Source: DASWIG01 sp965371445
GTDB taxonomy: Bacteria; Acidobacteriota; Thermoanaerobaculia; Multivoradales; J023
Direction: 5' to 3'
Assembly: GCA_965371445.1 (NCBI GenBank)
Contig: CBDUYN010000300.1
Coordinates: 1 to 7,341, forward strand
DNA: 7,341 nucleotides
The notes under the pieces are model-generated. The model was not told the origin of the DNA, searched no databases, and was given only the letters and a program-made list of their open reading frames with translations. Shown one piece after another: positions 1 through 5,484 of this stretch. Made by a program: the position numbers and the translations under genes. The stretch's first letter is position 1. The number at the start of each line of letters is the position of its first letter.

Positions 1-163
1 GCGGCGAAGCGTTCGCCGCGCTTTTTGAAATCCCCATTTTGGCGGCGAAGCGTTCTCCGCCCAATTGGGGGATCCCCATTCTGGCGGCGAAGCGTTCGCC
101 GCGCTTTTTGAAATCCCCATTTTGGCGGCGAAGCGTTCGCCGCGCTTTTTGAAATCCCCATTT
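1..163. repeat. Four tandem copies of a 41-42 bp palindromic repeat
   Basis: Units lie at 1-40 (cut by the window edge), 41-82, 83-123 and 124-163. Units 1, 3 and 4 are essentially identical over their shared length. Each contains GCGGCGAAGCGTTCGCCGC, a perfect 8-bp inverted repeat (GCGGCGAA/TTCGCCGC) around a 3-nt loop, then GCTTTTTGAAATCCCCATT. Unit 2 diverges: one stem base is changed (TTCTCCGC), and the T-tract part is replaced by CCAATTGGGG followed by the palindrome GGGGATCCCC. The array probably continues to the left. It is not a CRISPR because no unique spacers separate the copies. Known families of this kind are REP-like extragenic palindromes and repeated intrinsic terminators; I cannot choose between them from sequence alone. 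Confidence 0.9.
84..150 (+). terminator. Two terminator-like hairpins inside the repeat array
   Basis: Hairpins at 84-102 and 125-143 have an 8-bp GC-rich stem with a 3-nt loop. Each is followed two bases later by a run of five T (105-109 and 146-150). The copy at 1-19 has the same arrangement, with T at 22-26. On the plus strand this looks like an intrinsic terminator and could serve a plus-strand gene left of the window. The T-run is short and the structure repeats, so it may instead be an extragenic palindrome that terminates only incidentally. Confidence 0.3.
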
Positions 164-390
164 GGACGATTCTTCGCTGACTACTGAGTCTGCTTCGCAA
201 AACATGGCGACTTTTGAAGAATTCGTAGTGTTTATCCCTTGTGCGGCTCGAAGTAGCGTAAGTCGGCCCCTGGTTGCCGAAGAAGGCATCCGCGGGCAGA
301 GCGACGGCGAGCTCGCGGCATCGGGCGCTCACCAACGCCGGCGAGATGGAGCCGCCGGAGCCGCCTCCTGAGTCGATCTCCACTTCGCTC

Positions 391-418
391 TTTACGCCCT
401 CGCGGCATCTGGTATGCT
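391..418 (+). promoter_or_regulatory. Candidate sigma70-type promoter for the HTH-TPR gene
   Basis: TTTACG (391-396, four of six matches to TTGACA) and TATGCT (413-418, four of six matches to TATAAT) are separated by 16 bp. Transcription would start near 425, giving a short leader before the strong Shine-Dalgarno at 443-450. The match is partial and the organism's promoter preferences are unknown. Confidence 0.35.
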
Positions 419-460
419 CGGCCGGACAACCGCGAAGGGTCCGGAGGAGGTGAGGAGCGG

Positions 461-2362
461 ATGAGCTACAAACTCAGGAAGCTACGAGACACAGCAGCAG
501 AAACCGTACTTCGTCGGATCCGACGCGATCGTGACGCGTCGGACGTCCGTCTCCGAGGGCTCCTGACCAGAATTGAGCGGCGCCTGTTCGACCTGGATTT
601 CAACGCCAAGGTCCTGCGGAACGAAGCCGGGATCAGGGATCGCAGCTTCTCGTCCTGGTTTCACGAGCTCGACCCCCCCACACCTGCGGCCTACATCGCC
701 GCGAATCGTCTGGACACGGCCGCGGGTATGCTCCGCCTGGACCGAGACCGGACCCGCATCTGGGGAATCGCGACGGAAGTCGGCTACACGATCGCCGCGT
801 TCAACTCGTCGTTCAAGACTCGGTTCCACCAGACCCCGACGCAGTACCGGAAGTCGCATCCCGACAAGAGCTCGGCAGCTGTGGTGGACGCGGACTCCGC
901 TCTCGCGGCCGGAGCCCCCTGGAGCGCCCTCGATCACCTTGAAGGGCTCGACCACGCCCGGCCGGACGTCGCCGCAAGGCTCGGATTGGCCTGGCACGGC
1001 TACGCCGCCGACGAAATGCTCACGGGAAAGATCGACGACGCCTACCAACACCTCGCCCAGGCGCGGCACCATTACTCCGTCGCCGGAGAGCTGCCGCCGC
1101 TCATCACACGCCACCGCGTCCTGACCGCCGTCTCCTGCAGGACCGACGAAGCGCTCCTCGACGCCCTCTGTCACCCCTGTCGAGAGCTCCTCCTCGGCGA
1201 CGCCGGCACCTCCCTGCGACGACACCTCCGGGCCGCTCTTCAGCTCCTGCCCACCGACCTGGATTGGTTCGAGGCCTGCTGTGACGGCTGCTACGGCGTC
1301 GTCTCGACGGCCGTTCTCCTCGCCCGGCTCGGCTTCCTGTCCGACGCCTGGCAAGCCTGGTGGCTCTACAAGCACGCGAATCTCGACGATTCCTGCGGCC
1401 CTCCCTCCGTAGGACGCTTGATCCTCGCCCTCCACCGGGTCGAAGGAGAGCTGCATTTCCAGAACCAGAGCGATCGACTCGCCGTGGCGAAGCTCGCCCA
1501 CACCGAGGCGAAGGCGCTGGGGCAGCCGCTTCTGGAGTTGGAGGCCCGCTTTTGGCACGGCAACGTCCTGCGAGCCCTGACGGAATTCGTTGACGCAAGA
1601 AAGAAGCTCAAGGTAGAGGGCGACTTGGAGAACCCCTGGCTCCTGGCTTTACACCAGCGCTTCTCAGGAAACCTCGAAGAGTTCACAAACAACTACCGAA
1701 GGGCTCTCGGCTGCTACAGAACCGCGGCCGAGCTCTACAAGAGCCTGGATCCGCACGTCACAGGCAAGCTTCTGTTCCAGATGGGCGTCGTGAACTTCGA
1801 AATGAAGCTCTACGAGAATGCAATCGGCCACTACCGAGAGGCCCTCGGCTTCTTCGACAGCCGGCGCGACCCCCTTCCCGCCCATGCCGCGGTACCGATC
1901 AGCCTGGCTGTGGCGACGGCTCTCCTCGGTGACACAAGCTGCGCTCGGGAAGAGCTCACCCGCTGCCGCTATGACCGCGATCGTCATCCCGCCGTCGTGG
2001 CGTCTGAGATCAACACACGCGGCTGCATCGCCCAAGTGGAAAAGCGCCCTCGCGAGGCGGTGGGCCTCTTTGCCGAGGCTCAACGCCGTTTCGAGGCACT
2101 CGATCAGCTGTGCGACGCGGCCTTGGCAGCGAGCCATTCGGTCGAAGGGTACTACTCGCTCGGCGAGGAGGCTGAGGCGATCACGTGCAGCGAAGCCGCG
2201 GCACGCTTCTTCGAGGCCGCGGGCTGTCCCCTGGACACTCTGGAAGCCGTCGGGCGGTTGCAGGCTCTGCTCCGGAGCGGTGCCAGCAGCAGAGCCGTGT
2301 CCGTTGGCGTCCGCCGCCTTGCACGTCGACACGGCGGCTGGTTGCCGGACCCCGTCGGCTGA
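461..2362 (+). CDS. AraC-type HTH regulator with long TPR-like C-terminus
   Basis: A 633-aa, probably cytoplasmic, putative transcription regulator. Residues about 47-131 form an AraC-type double HTH. The second-helix signature IWGIATEVGYTIAAFNSSFK and the closing TPTQYRK match the family pattern (I..IA..VGY....F...FK....TP..YR). Residues about 140-600 are helical, with TPR-like segments clearest at about 400-470, such as RRALGCYRTAAELYKSL and YENAIGHYREALGFF. No enzymatic domain, signal peptide or membrane segment is visible. Classical AraC/XylS proteins have about 290 aa and a C-terminal HTH; here the HTH is N-terminal and the protein is twice as long. The start is well supported: GGAGGAGG at 443-450 lies 10 nt before the ATG. 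The gene ends one base before a convergent micro-gene stop. The HTH assignment is firm; TPR is inferred from pattern, and the ligand and target genes are unknown. Confidence 0.9.
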   Translation: MSYKLRKLRDTAAETVLRRIRRDRDASDVRLRGLLTRIERRLFDLDFNAKVLRNEAGIRDRSFSSWFHELDPPTPAAYIAANRLDTAAGMLRLDRDRTRIWGIATEVGYTIAAFNSSFKTRFHQTPTQYRKSHPDKSSAAVVDADSALAAGAPWSALDHLEGLDHARPDVAARLGLAWHGYAADEMLTGKIDDAYQHLAQARHHYSVAGELPPLITRHRVLTAVSCRTDEALLDALCHPCRELLLGDAGTSLRRHLRAALQLLPTDLDWFEACCDGCYGVVSTAVLLARLGFLSDAWQAWWLYKHANLDDSCGPPSVGRLILALHRVEGELHFQNQSDRLAVAKLAHTEAKALGQPLLELEARFWHGNVLRALTEFVDARKKLKVEGDLENPWLLALHQRFSGNLEEFTNNYRRALGCYRTAAELYKSLDPHVTGKLLFQMGVVNFEMKLYENAIGHYREALGFFDSRRDPLPAHAAVPISLAVATALLGDTSCAREELTRCRYDRDRHPAVVASEINTRGCIAQVEKRPREAVGLFAEAQRRFEALDQLCDAALAASHSVEGYYSLGEEAEAITCSEAAARFFEAAGCPLDTLEAVGRLQALLRSGASSRAVSVGVRRLARRHGGWLPDPVG

Positions 2363-2363
2363 C

Positions 2364-2423
2364 CTAGCCTGCCAGGTCCACGCCGGGGCCGTCTCCGGCC
2401 CGTACGTTAGTCTTGGTCCTCAT
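2364..2423 (-). CDS. 19-aa micro-peptide, second of a tandem pair
   Basis: Encodes MRTKTNVRAGDGPGVDLAG and a TAG stop. It is a diverged copy of the upstream gene at 2488-2429: 13 of 19 residues are identical, both are exactly 20 codons, both end in Gly-TAG, and there are no indels. Five of the eleven differing codons are synonymous, which suggests selection on the peptide. Only 5 nt (ATAGG) separate the preceding stop from this ATG. There is no independent strong Shine-Dalgarno, so translation is probably coupled to the first peptide. The stop lies one base beyond the convergent HTH-TPR gene. The basic N-terminus (RTKTNVRAG) lacks a hydrophobic core, so no standard secretion signal is present. 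From memory, KTNVKAG-like motifs occur in small uncharacterised proteins of other bacteria; I could not verify this. Function unknown. Confidence 0.65.
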   Translation of the reverse strand: MRTKTNVRAGDGPGVDLAG

Positions 2424-2428
2424 CCTAT

Positions 2429-2488
2429 CTAGCCCACAAGGTTCACGTTGGGGCCACGCCCGGCCCGACAATTGGTCTTTGTCTTCAT
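2429..2488 (-). CDS. 19-aa micro-peptide, first of a tandem pair
   Basis: Encodes MKTKTNCRAGRGPNVNLVG and a TAG stop. Evidence for translation is unusually good for so short a gene: a perfect AAGGAGG ribosome binding site on the minus strand (2503-2497) sits 8 nt before the ATG, and the same peptide is repeated immediately downstream with 13 of 19 residues conserved. The peptide is strongly basic and glycine-rich with a single Cys at residue 7; the sister peptide has Val there. No hydrophobic signal segment, double-Gly leader processing site or neighbouring maturation enzyme is visible. It could be a signal peptide read by a nearby HTH-TPR protein, a small precursor peptide, or a regulatory leader. 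These are inferences and the family is not one I can name. Confidence 0.7.
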   Translation of the reverse strand: MKTKTNCRAGRGPNVNLVG

Positions 2489-2496
2489 AGCGGGTT

Positions 2497-2503
2497 CCTC
2501 CTT
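2497..2503 (-). promoter_or_regulatory. Perfect Shine-Dalgarno site of the first micro-peptide
   Basis: The minus strand reads AAGGAGG here (plus strand CCTCCTT), fully complementary to the 16S rRNA anti-SD core, with 8 nt to the ATG at 2488. It decides the start of the micro-gene and is the main reason to believe that so short a frame is translated. Confidence 0.75.
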
Positions 2504-2546
2504 GATCCCCGGCCTCCATTGGCCTGGGGGCTCAGCGTTCAAGATA

Positions 2547-2599
2547 CCAGGGGAATCCAGGAAGCCTTCGGCCAATTCTCCTGGATTTCCCTGGATTCC
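2547..2599. repeat. Long inverted repeat between divergent genes
   Basis: Arm 2547-2561 (CCAGGGGAATCCAGG) and arm 2580-2594 (CCTGGATTTCCCTGG) are complementary at 14 of 15 positions, and the exception is a G:U pair in plus-strand RNA. The 18-nt loop holds a small GCC-TTC-GGC hairpin. A third half-site, CTGGATTCC, follows at 2591-2599 and makes a perfect 10-bp inverted repeat with 2552-2561. No T-run follows on either side, so it is not a classic terminator. It lies between the micro-peptides (minus) and the operon starting at 2659 (plus), where an operator or a leader-RNA structure would be expected. A small mobile remnant is an alternative. Confidence 0.55.
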
Positions 2600-2658
2600 G
2601 GCAGGCACCGGAAAGATCTTTCAGGTAAATCCGTAATCCGCGGCCGCAGATTTTCGCC

Positions 2659-3057
2659 ATGCTCATGACAGACCAAGAGATCCACGACGAAGCGGAACGG
2701 CTTCGCACGTTCCTTCGAACACAAGTCGACGAGTCAGGCCTCCCGCAAGTGGCCGTGGCTCGAAACGCCGAGCTGAGAGAGGAGGAATTGGCGGCGATCC
2801 TACGGGAGGACGGTCCTGCCCTGGCGTGCGGGCAGGTCCTCGCCGTCGTGGTCGCCATCGGCTTCGCGCCGCGCAGGTTCTACGCGGAATTCTACGGTTT
2901 CCCGACCGTCGAGCTGGAAGCTCAGGTGGCGACCTTGATCGACCTCCTGGTGGCGAAGGGCGTGATGACGGAAGCCGAGCTGCTCGAGGCGGCAAGAGAC
3001 CGATCCACGACGGAGATCGAATCGCATGGACGCCGGCGCACGAGGCCCGCGACATGA
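2659..3057 (+). CDS. Small HTH protein, first gene of a three-gene operon
   Basis: A 132-aa protein. Residues about 16-80 form a compact helical HTH of the XRE/Cro-like type, running from LRTQVDESGLPQVAVARNAE to a final helix with PRRFYAEFYG. An amphipathic helix follows (about 84-113: VELEAQVATLIDLLVAKGVM) that may dimerise, then a basic tail. The HTH matches the third gene of the operon: ESG-hydrophobic-P, a shared LA..VAI-type helix and the ending P(R/E)(R/E)FY(A/S)(E/D). An in-frame TAA at 2626-2628 with only ATG codons at 2659 and 2665 after it limits the start. Neither ATG has a clear Shine-Dalgarno, so translation may be weak or leaderless. The stop overlaps the next start in an ATGA junction, implying coupled translation. 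Likely a DNA-binding regulator; the target is unknown. Confidence 0.75.
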   Translation: MLMTDQEIHDEAERLRTFLRTQVDESGLPQVAVARNAELREEELAAILREDGPALACGQVLAVVVAIGFAPRRFYAEFYGFPTVELEAQVATLIDLLVAKGVMTEAELLEAARDRSTTEIESHGRRRTRPAT

Positions 3058-3956
3058 CGGTCGCAGAGGCCACAGCCGGGCTTCGTTTCCAGCACACCGA
3101 GGACCTGGGAGAAGCTCTCGCCCTCGCGAAGGAAATCCGGCGGCGGTCGGTCCCGCTCGCGTCCTCGATCCTCTGGGTCGTGGCCCGTGAGGCTTCGACA
3201 CAGCTCTCGGGTGCCGAGCTCACCACACTCGTCCGCGAGGTCCGCGAGGCCCTGACGGAGTTGCCTGCGGCGGGATACGCCGACTTCGTCCGGCTCTCCG
3301 GTCTCCTGCCCGCACCGGACGAGGACGGCCTCAGGAAGACCACCCTCGCCGCTCTCGCCGTCCCCTTGCTCGGCGACGAGCCGGCCCTGCCCACCGAATC
3401 GACGGACGACGAGCCACCGCTCTCCCTCTTCGGCACCGCGACGAGCGTCCAGGTTGTCTCCGTGGGGCTTGCCCGAGCGCTGGATCAGGACCTTCCTCAC
3501 TGGCGGTCGCTGCCAGCGAAAGACCGGTGCCGCTGGTGCGACGTCGCCGACGCGGCCGTCGAAGACGCCCGATCACTCCTCGGGCCTACGGACCTGGCCG
3601 CCCTCGAGGACGCGGCCAAGGACGTCCGGCTGGCGTGGGACGAGGCGTCGGCCTGGCTCGAGCCGTCGGTGGTGAAGCTCTTCCGTCAGGCGACCTGGCG
3701 CGTCGCCACGGCCGGGCCGGAGCCCTGCCTGGGTGGCTACGTCGTGGCCTGCGCCGAGGTCCATGCGTGTCTGAGGTCGTTTGCGTACCGCCTACGGCCG
3801 GCGCACCTGCCGCGGTACTTCCCAAAGCTCGACAAGACCGTCGACAGCCTGGTCCGGATCCGCCTCGACGCCGACGGCACCTTCTCGCCGCACGGCGAGG
3901 CGAGGAGAGAGAGCCACCCGGAGGAAGGAGAAGGCAGCGAATGGACGAGAACCTGA
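3054..3956 (+). CDS. Uncharacterised 300-aa helical protein
   Basis: I do not recognise this family. The ATG at 3054 overlaps the TGA of the preceding gene (ATGA), the usual form of translational coupling; upstream in-frame codons only read through that gene in the wrong frame. The product is about 300 aa, mostly predicted helical and acidic, with no signal peptide or membrane segment. Visible landmarks are a Pro/acidic linker at about 105-125, a CRWC motif at 159-162, more cysteines at 225, 233 and 239, aromatic-rich segments (AWDEASAWLEPSVVKLFRQA, about 194-213) and a polar, Glu-rich C-terminus. The CxxC plus later Cys could bind a metal, but no standard zinc-finger spacing is evident. It lies between two paralogous small HTH genes, overlapping both, so it probably acts with them, perhaps as a partner or effector. 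That role is inferred from context only. Confidence 0.75.
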   Translation: MTVAEATAGLRFQHTEDLGEALALAKEIRRRSVPLASSILWVVAREASTQLSGAELTTLVREVREALTELPAAGYADFVRLSGLLPAPDEDGLRKTTLAALAVPLLGDEPALPTESTDDEPPLSLFGTATSVQVVSVGLARALDQDLPHWRSLPAKDRCRWCDVADAAVEDARSLLGPTDLAALEDAAKDVRLAWDEASAWLEPSVVKLFRQATWRVATAGPEPCLGGYVVACAEVHACLRSFAYRLRPAHLPRYFPKLDKTVDSLVRIRLDADGTFSPHGEARRESHPEEGEGSEWTRT

Positions 3957-4357
3957 TACAGGAGGCAGAGATGGAGATATTGCCCAAATCGATTCGGCTG
4001 GCGCTCGCAGACAGCCTGAGCTTCGCTCAGCGCACCGTCAAGACCAACGATACGAAGCTGGCGGTCGTTCAAGCACTTCTCTTGAACGACAACCTCTGGA
4101 ACCGCCGCGCCAGGTTGGAGGACCCGCCGGAAGAAGAACGGGAACGCTCTCGCGCGCTTCTACGCCTCCGGCTCCACGAGTCGGGCGTCCCGATCACCGA
4201 GGTGGCCCGGCGGGCACGCCTCAGCCCGGGCGTCTTGCACCAAACCTTGAACCGCGGCGGAAGCCGCCTGACCCTCGAGCGGACCCTGGCCATCCTGGAG
4301 GCGATCGACGTCCCTCCTGAAGAGTTCTACAGCGACCTCTTCGAGTACTCCTACTGA
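3941..4357 (+). CDS. Small HTH protein, third gene of the operon
   Basis: A 138-aa protein from the ATG at 3941, which follows GAGGAAGGAG (3921-3930) by 10 nt and overlaps the previous gene by 16 bp. An alternative ATG at 3971, preceded by AGGAGG (3960-3965), would give 128 aa and is equally plausible. Residues about 15-60 are a helical N-terminal region not present in its sister. Residues about 72-136 are an XRE/Cro-like HTH: LHESGVPITEVARRARLSPG, then LTLERTLAILEAIDVPPEEF and an acidic, aromatic end (FYSDLFEYSY). This part aligns along its length with the HTH of the gene at 2659, so the two are paralogues bracketing the 300-aa gene. Probably a transcription regulator, perhaps autoregulatory. 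A terminator-like structure follows. Confidence 0.8.
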   Translation: MDENLIQEAEMEILPKSIRLALADSLSFAQRTVKTNDTKLAVVQALLLNDNLWNRRARLEDPPEEERERSRALLRLRLHESGVPITEVARRARLSPGVLHQTLNRGGSRLTLERTLAILEAIDVPPEEFYSDLFEYSY

Positions 4358-4413
4358 TTCGACCTCTCGGTCCGCGCTGCGGTCCTCACGCGGATCCCGG
4401 GAGCGACACGACC

Positions 4414-4462
4414 CGGCCGGCACCGTCCCCTTGCGCCTCTCCCCGCCGGCCGAGCCTTTTTT
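4414..4462 (+). terminator. Candidate intrinsic terminator after the operon
   Basis: CGGCCGGC (4414-4421) and GCCGGCCG (4445-4452) form a perfect 8-bp GC stem, followed four bases later by six T (4457-4462). The 23-nt loop is longer than usual, which lowers confidence. The position, 57 bp after the stop of the last operon gene and before the convergent gene, fits its role. Confidence 0.4.
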
Positions 4463-4487
4463 CTCCAGCCGGGGAGCCGGACGGCCT

Positions 4488-5162
4488 TCAAGCCTTCCGG
4501 GCTGCGCGGCCTCTCGAGGCGTCCATGCCTTTCACCAGGGAACGGACGAGGTCGACGGCGGCGGTGACGTCTTCCAACTGCCCGGGAGAGTCGATCGCCA
4601 GAATGGGCTCCGCCTCGTCCGCCAAGTCGTGGAGGGTAGAGCCGAGCGCGTCGAGATAGGTGGCGATCGTCGTCCACCTGGGGTTCGAGCTCGGCATCTC
4701 GAAGCTGCGGACGGTCATGTCGCGTTTGCCGAGCCGCTGGGCGAGCCCGGCGACCGTGACGTCGTGGCCGGCCCGCAGGCTGGCCAGGACGGGACCGATG
4801 TACTTGGTGACCGGCCAGGTCGAAGGCGGCGAGTCCGTCGCCTCCGGATCGCGCCGGGGAGTCCCCGGAACGAGGTCCCGCTGCAGGTCCTCGAGCTGAG
4901 CGAGGACGTCGCCGAGCTGCCGCCGGTGCCGGCCGACGGTCACAAGGTCCGGCTCGGCCTCGTCGGCCAGCTCGTGGACGGTGCAGCCCAGGGCGTCGAG
5001 GTGCTTGCGCAGCGTGCTCCAGCGGGGATTCGCCTGCTTCCACTCGTAGCCGCGAACGTTGGGCACCCGCTTTCCCAGACGCTGGGCCACCTCCTCCAGG
5101 GTGAGGCGCTTGCCCTCCCGAAGATGTCTCAGCACAGTCCCAACACGGGTGGTCACAGCCAT
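4488..5162 (-). CDS. Tandem-duplicated double XRE-type HTH protein
   Basis: A 224-aa, probably cytoplasmic, DNA-binding protein built from two copies of one unit. The first HTH (about residues 6-69) contains LTLEEVAQRLGKRVPNVRGY and ends NPRWSTLRKHLDALGCTVHE. The second (about 121-185) contains VTVAGLAQRLGKRDMTVRSF and NPRWTTIATYLDALGSTLHD. The helix after each HTH is also repeated (RQLGDVLAQLEDLQRDLV at about 81-98; GQLEDVTAAVDLVRSLV at about 195-211), so the whole ~95-residue module was duplicated. Each HTH follows the Cro/C1 pattern. The ATG at 5162 is the first possible start because an in-frame TAG lies four codons upstream; no good Shine-Dalgarno is seen, so it may be leaderless or weakly translated. 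It converges on the preceding operon and is divergent from the AraC-HTH genes, sharing their AT-rich promoter region, which it may control. Confidence 0.88.
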   Translation of the reverse strand: MAVTTRVGTVLRHLREGKRLTLEEVAQRLGKRVPNVRGYEWKQANPRWSTLRKHLDALGCTVHELADEAEPDLVTVGRHRRQLGDVLAQLEDLQRDLVPGTPRRDPEATDSPPSTWPVTKYIGPVLASLRAGHDVTVAGLAQRLGKRDMTVRSFEMPSSNPRWTTIATYLDALGSTLHDLADEAEPILAIDSPGQLEDVTAAVDLVRSLVKGMDASRGRAARKA

Positions 5163-5301
5163 ATCAGGACGCTACCACAGGTTCTCAGCCATGGAGATTC
5201 TGCACATGCAAGTCGTTTCATATCAATAACTTACCAGAATAGCTAGAAAATTTTACAGAAATAGCTTGACAATCTTCAGAGAGTAGACGAACATAGGTGC
5301 C
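5163..5301. promoter_or_regulatory. AT-rich divergent promoter region
   Basis: The stretch 5213-5290 is strikingly AT-rich against its GC-rich surroundings. On the plus strand a perfect TTGACA -35 box lies at 5266-5271, although the -10 position 17 bp on (GAACAT, 5289-5294) is poor. On the minus strand TAAAAT (5255-5250) is a good -10 box, with a weak TGAAGA -35 17 bp upstream. The boxes overlap, so the two directions may compete. It serves the double-HTH gene leftward and the AraC-HTH genes rightward. Confidence 0.45.
5235..5288 (+). repeat. Imperfect direct repeats at 21-bp spacing
   Basis: CAGAATAGCTAGA (from 5235) and CAGAAATAGCTTGA (from 5256) are near-identical direct repeats differing by one inserted A and one substitution. 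A weaker third copy, CAGAGAGTAGAC, starts at 5277, again 21 bp further. Spacing of two helical turns places the sites on the same face of the DNA, as in operators bound cooperatively. They overlap the TTGACA box. A double-HTH protein is encoded next door, but which protein binds is unknown. Confidence 0.35.
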
Positions 5302-5484
5302 ATGCGATACAGCACTACCAGGAACGGCGGTAAATCCCGGGTCCTACGGTCGGCCACGGCCTACCAGGTCCGTGAGCTGCTCGCCTACTTGAAGAAGGAG
5401 CCAACGTTCCCCAGGCCCTGGCAGCGGCCCCAGGCCGGTCCGGGCCACCTGATTCGAGGAGGCGGTCATGATCTCACTGCGTGA
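5302..5484 (+). pseudogene. 60-codon remnant of an AraC-HTH paralogue, or leader ORF
   Basis: A short open frame from an ATG with only a weak AGGTG upstream. Codons about 18-33 (SATAYQVRELLAYLKK) match the N-terminal part of the following gene (AATYQVRDLLNHLRRE). The DNA is also alike, with TACCAGGTCC shared exactly at about 5361-5370 and 5561-5570. After that the homology stops, and the frame continues as a Pro/Gly-rich tail that overlaps the next gene by 17 nt in another frame. The simplest reading is a partial tandem duplication that left a truncated 5' end. It could still be translated and act as an upstream coupling ORF, because it has a TTGACA promoter box in front and ends just past the strong Shine-Dalgarno of the next gene. 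Confidence 0.45.

Larger units (their letters stand above)
1..383 (-). pseudogene. Possible decayed or partial minus-strand reading frame
   Basis: One minus-strand frame is open from an in-frame TGA near 473-475 down to the window edge. It has no ATG in the part with codon-like composition; a GTG at 383-381 is the best available start and has no good Shine-Dalgarno site. From about 383 to 261 the codons end mostly in G or C, as in the real genes here. They translate to a Gly/Ser-rich stretch (about residues 5-11 from the GTG) followed by SPALVSARCRELAVALPADA. Beyond that, composition becomes AT-richer and the frame simply runs through the repeat units. This looks more like a remnant of a coding sequence, or chance, than a working gene. 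Apart from this and the promoter candidate below, I see nothing in 164-390. Confidence 0.17.

Noticed and set aside
1..163. CRISPR array
   Set aside because: Adjacent units are near-identical along their whole length, with no unique spacers and no cas genes.
162..371. Plus-strand small gene from a TTG, or from the ATG at 204
   Set aside because: No ribosome site, the start lies in the repeat, and third-position GC is lower than on the opposite strand.
482..1558. Long minus-strand open frame of 358 codons
   Set aside because: It lies opposite the 633-aa gene, whose AraC HTH and TPR-like pattern and strong ribosome site are clear. High GC makes long antisense frames common.
2448..2636. Plus-strand 62-codon frame in the intergenic region
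   Set aside because: It crosses the inverted repeat and runs antisense to the first micro-peptide; no ribosome site or conserved copy.
2826..3053. N-terminal extension of the 300-aa protein
   Set aside because: This part reads through the preceding HTH gene in another frame and is Arg/Gly-rich filler. The ATG at 3054 in an ATGA overlap is the better start.
3527..3940. N-terminal extension of the third operon gene
   Set aside because: Arg/Pro-rich translation in the wrong frame of the 300-aa gene; ATG codons with ribosome sites at 3941 and 3971 are better.
2659..4357. Toxin-antitoxin operon
   Set aside because: The small HTH proteins could pass as antitoxins, but the 300-aa protein shows no toxin motif and there are two HTH genes, so I do not call it.
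4431..5246. Plus-strand open frame of 271 codons
   Set aside because: It is antisense to the double-HTH gene. The minus strand shows two matching HTH modules; the plus product shows no domain.
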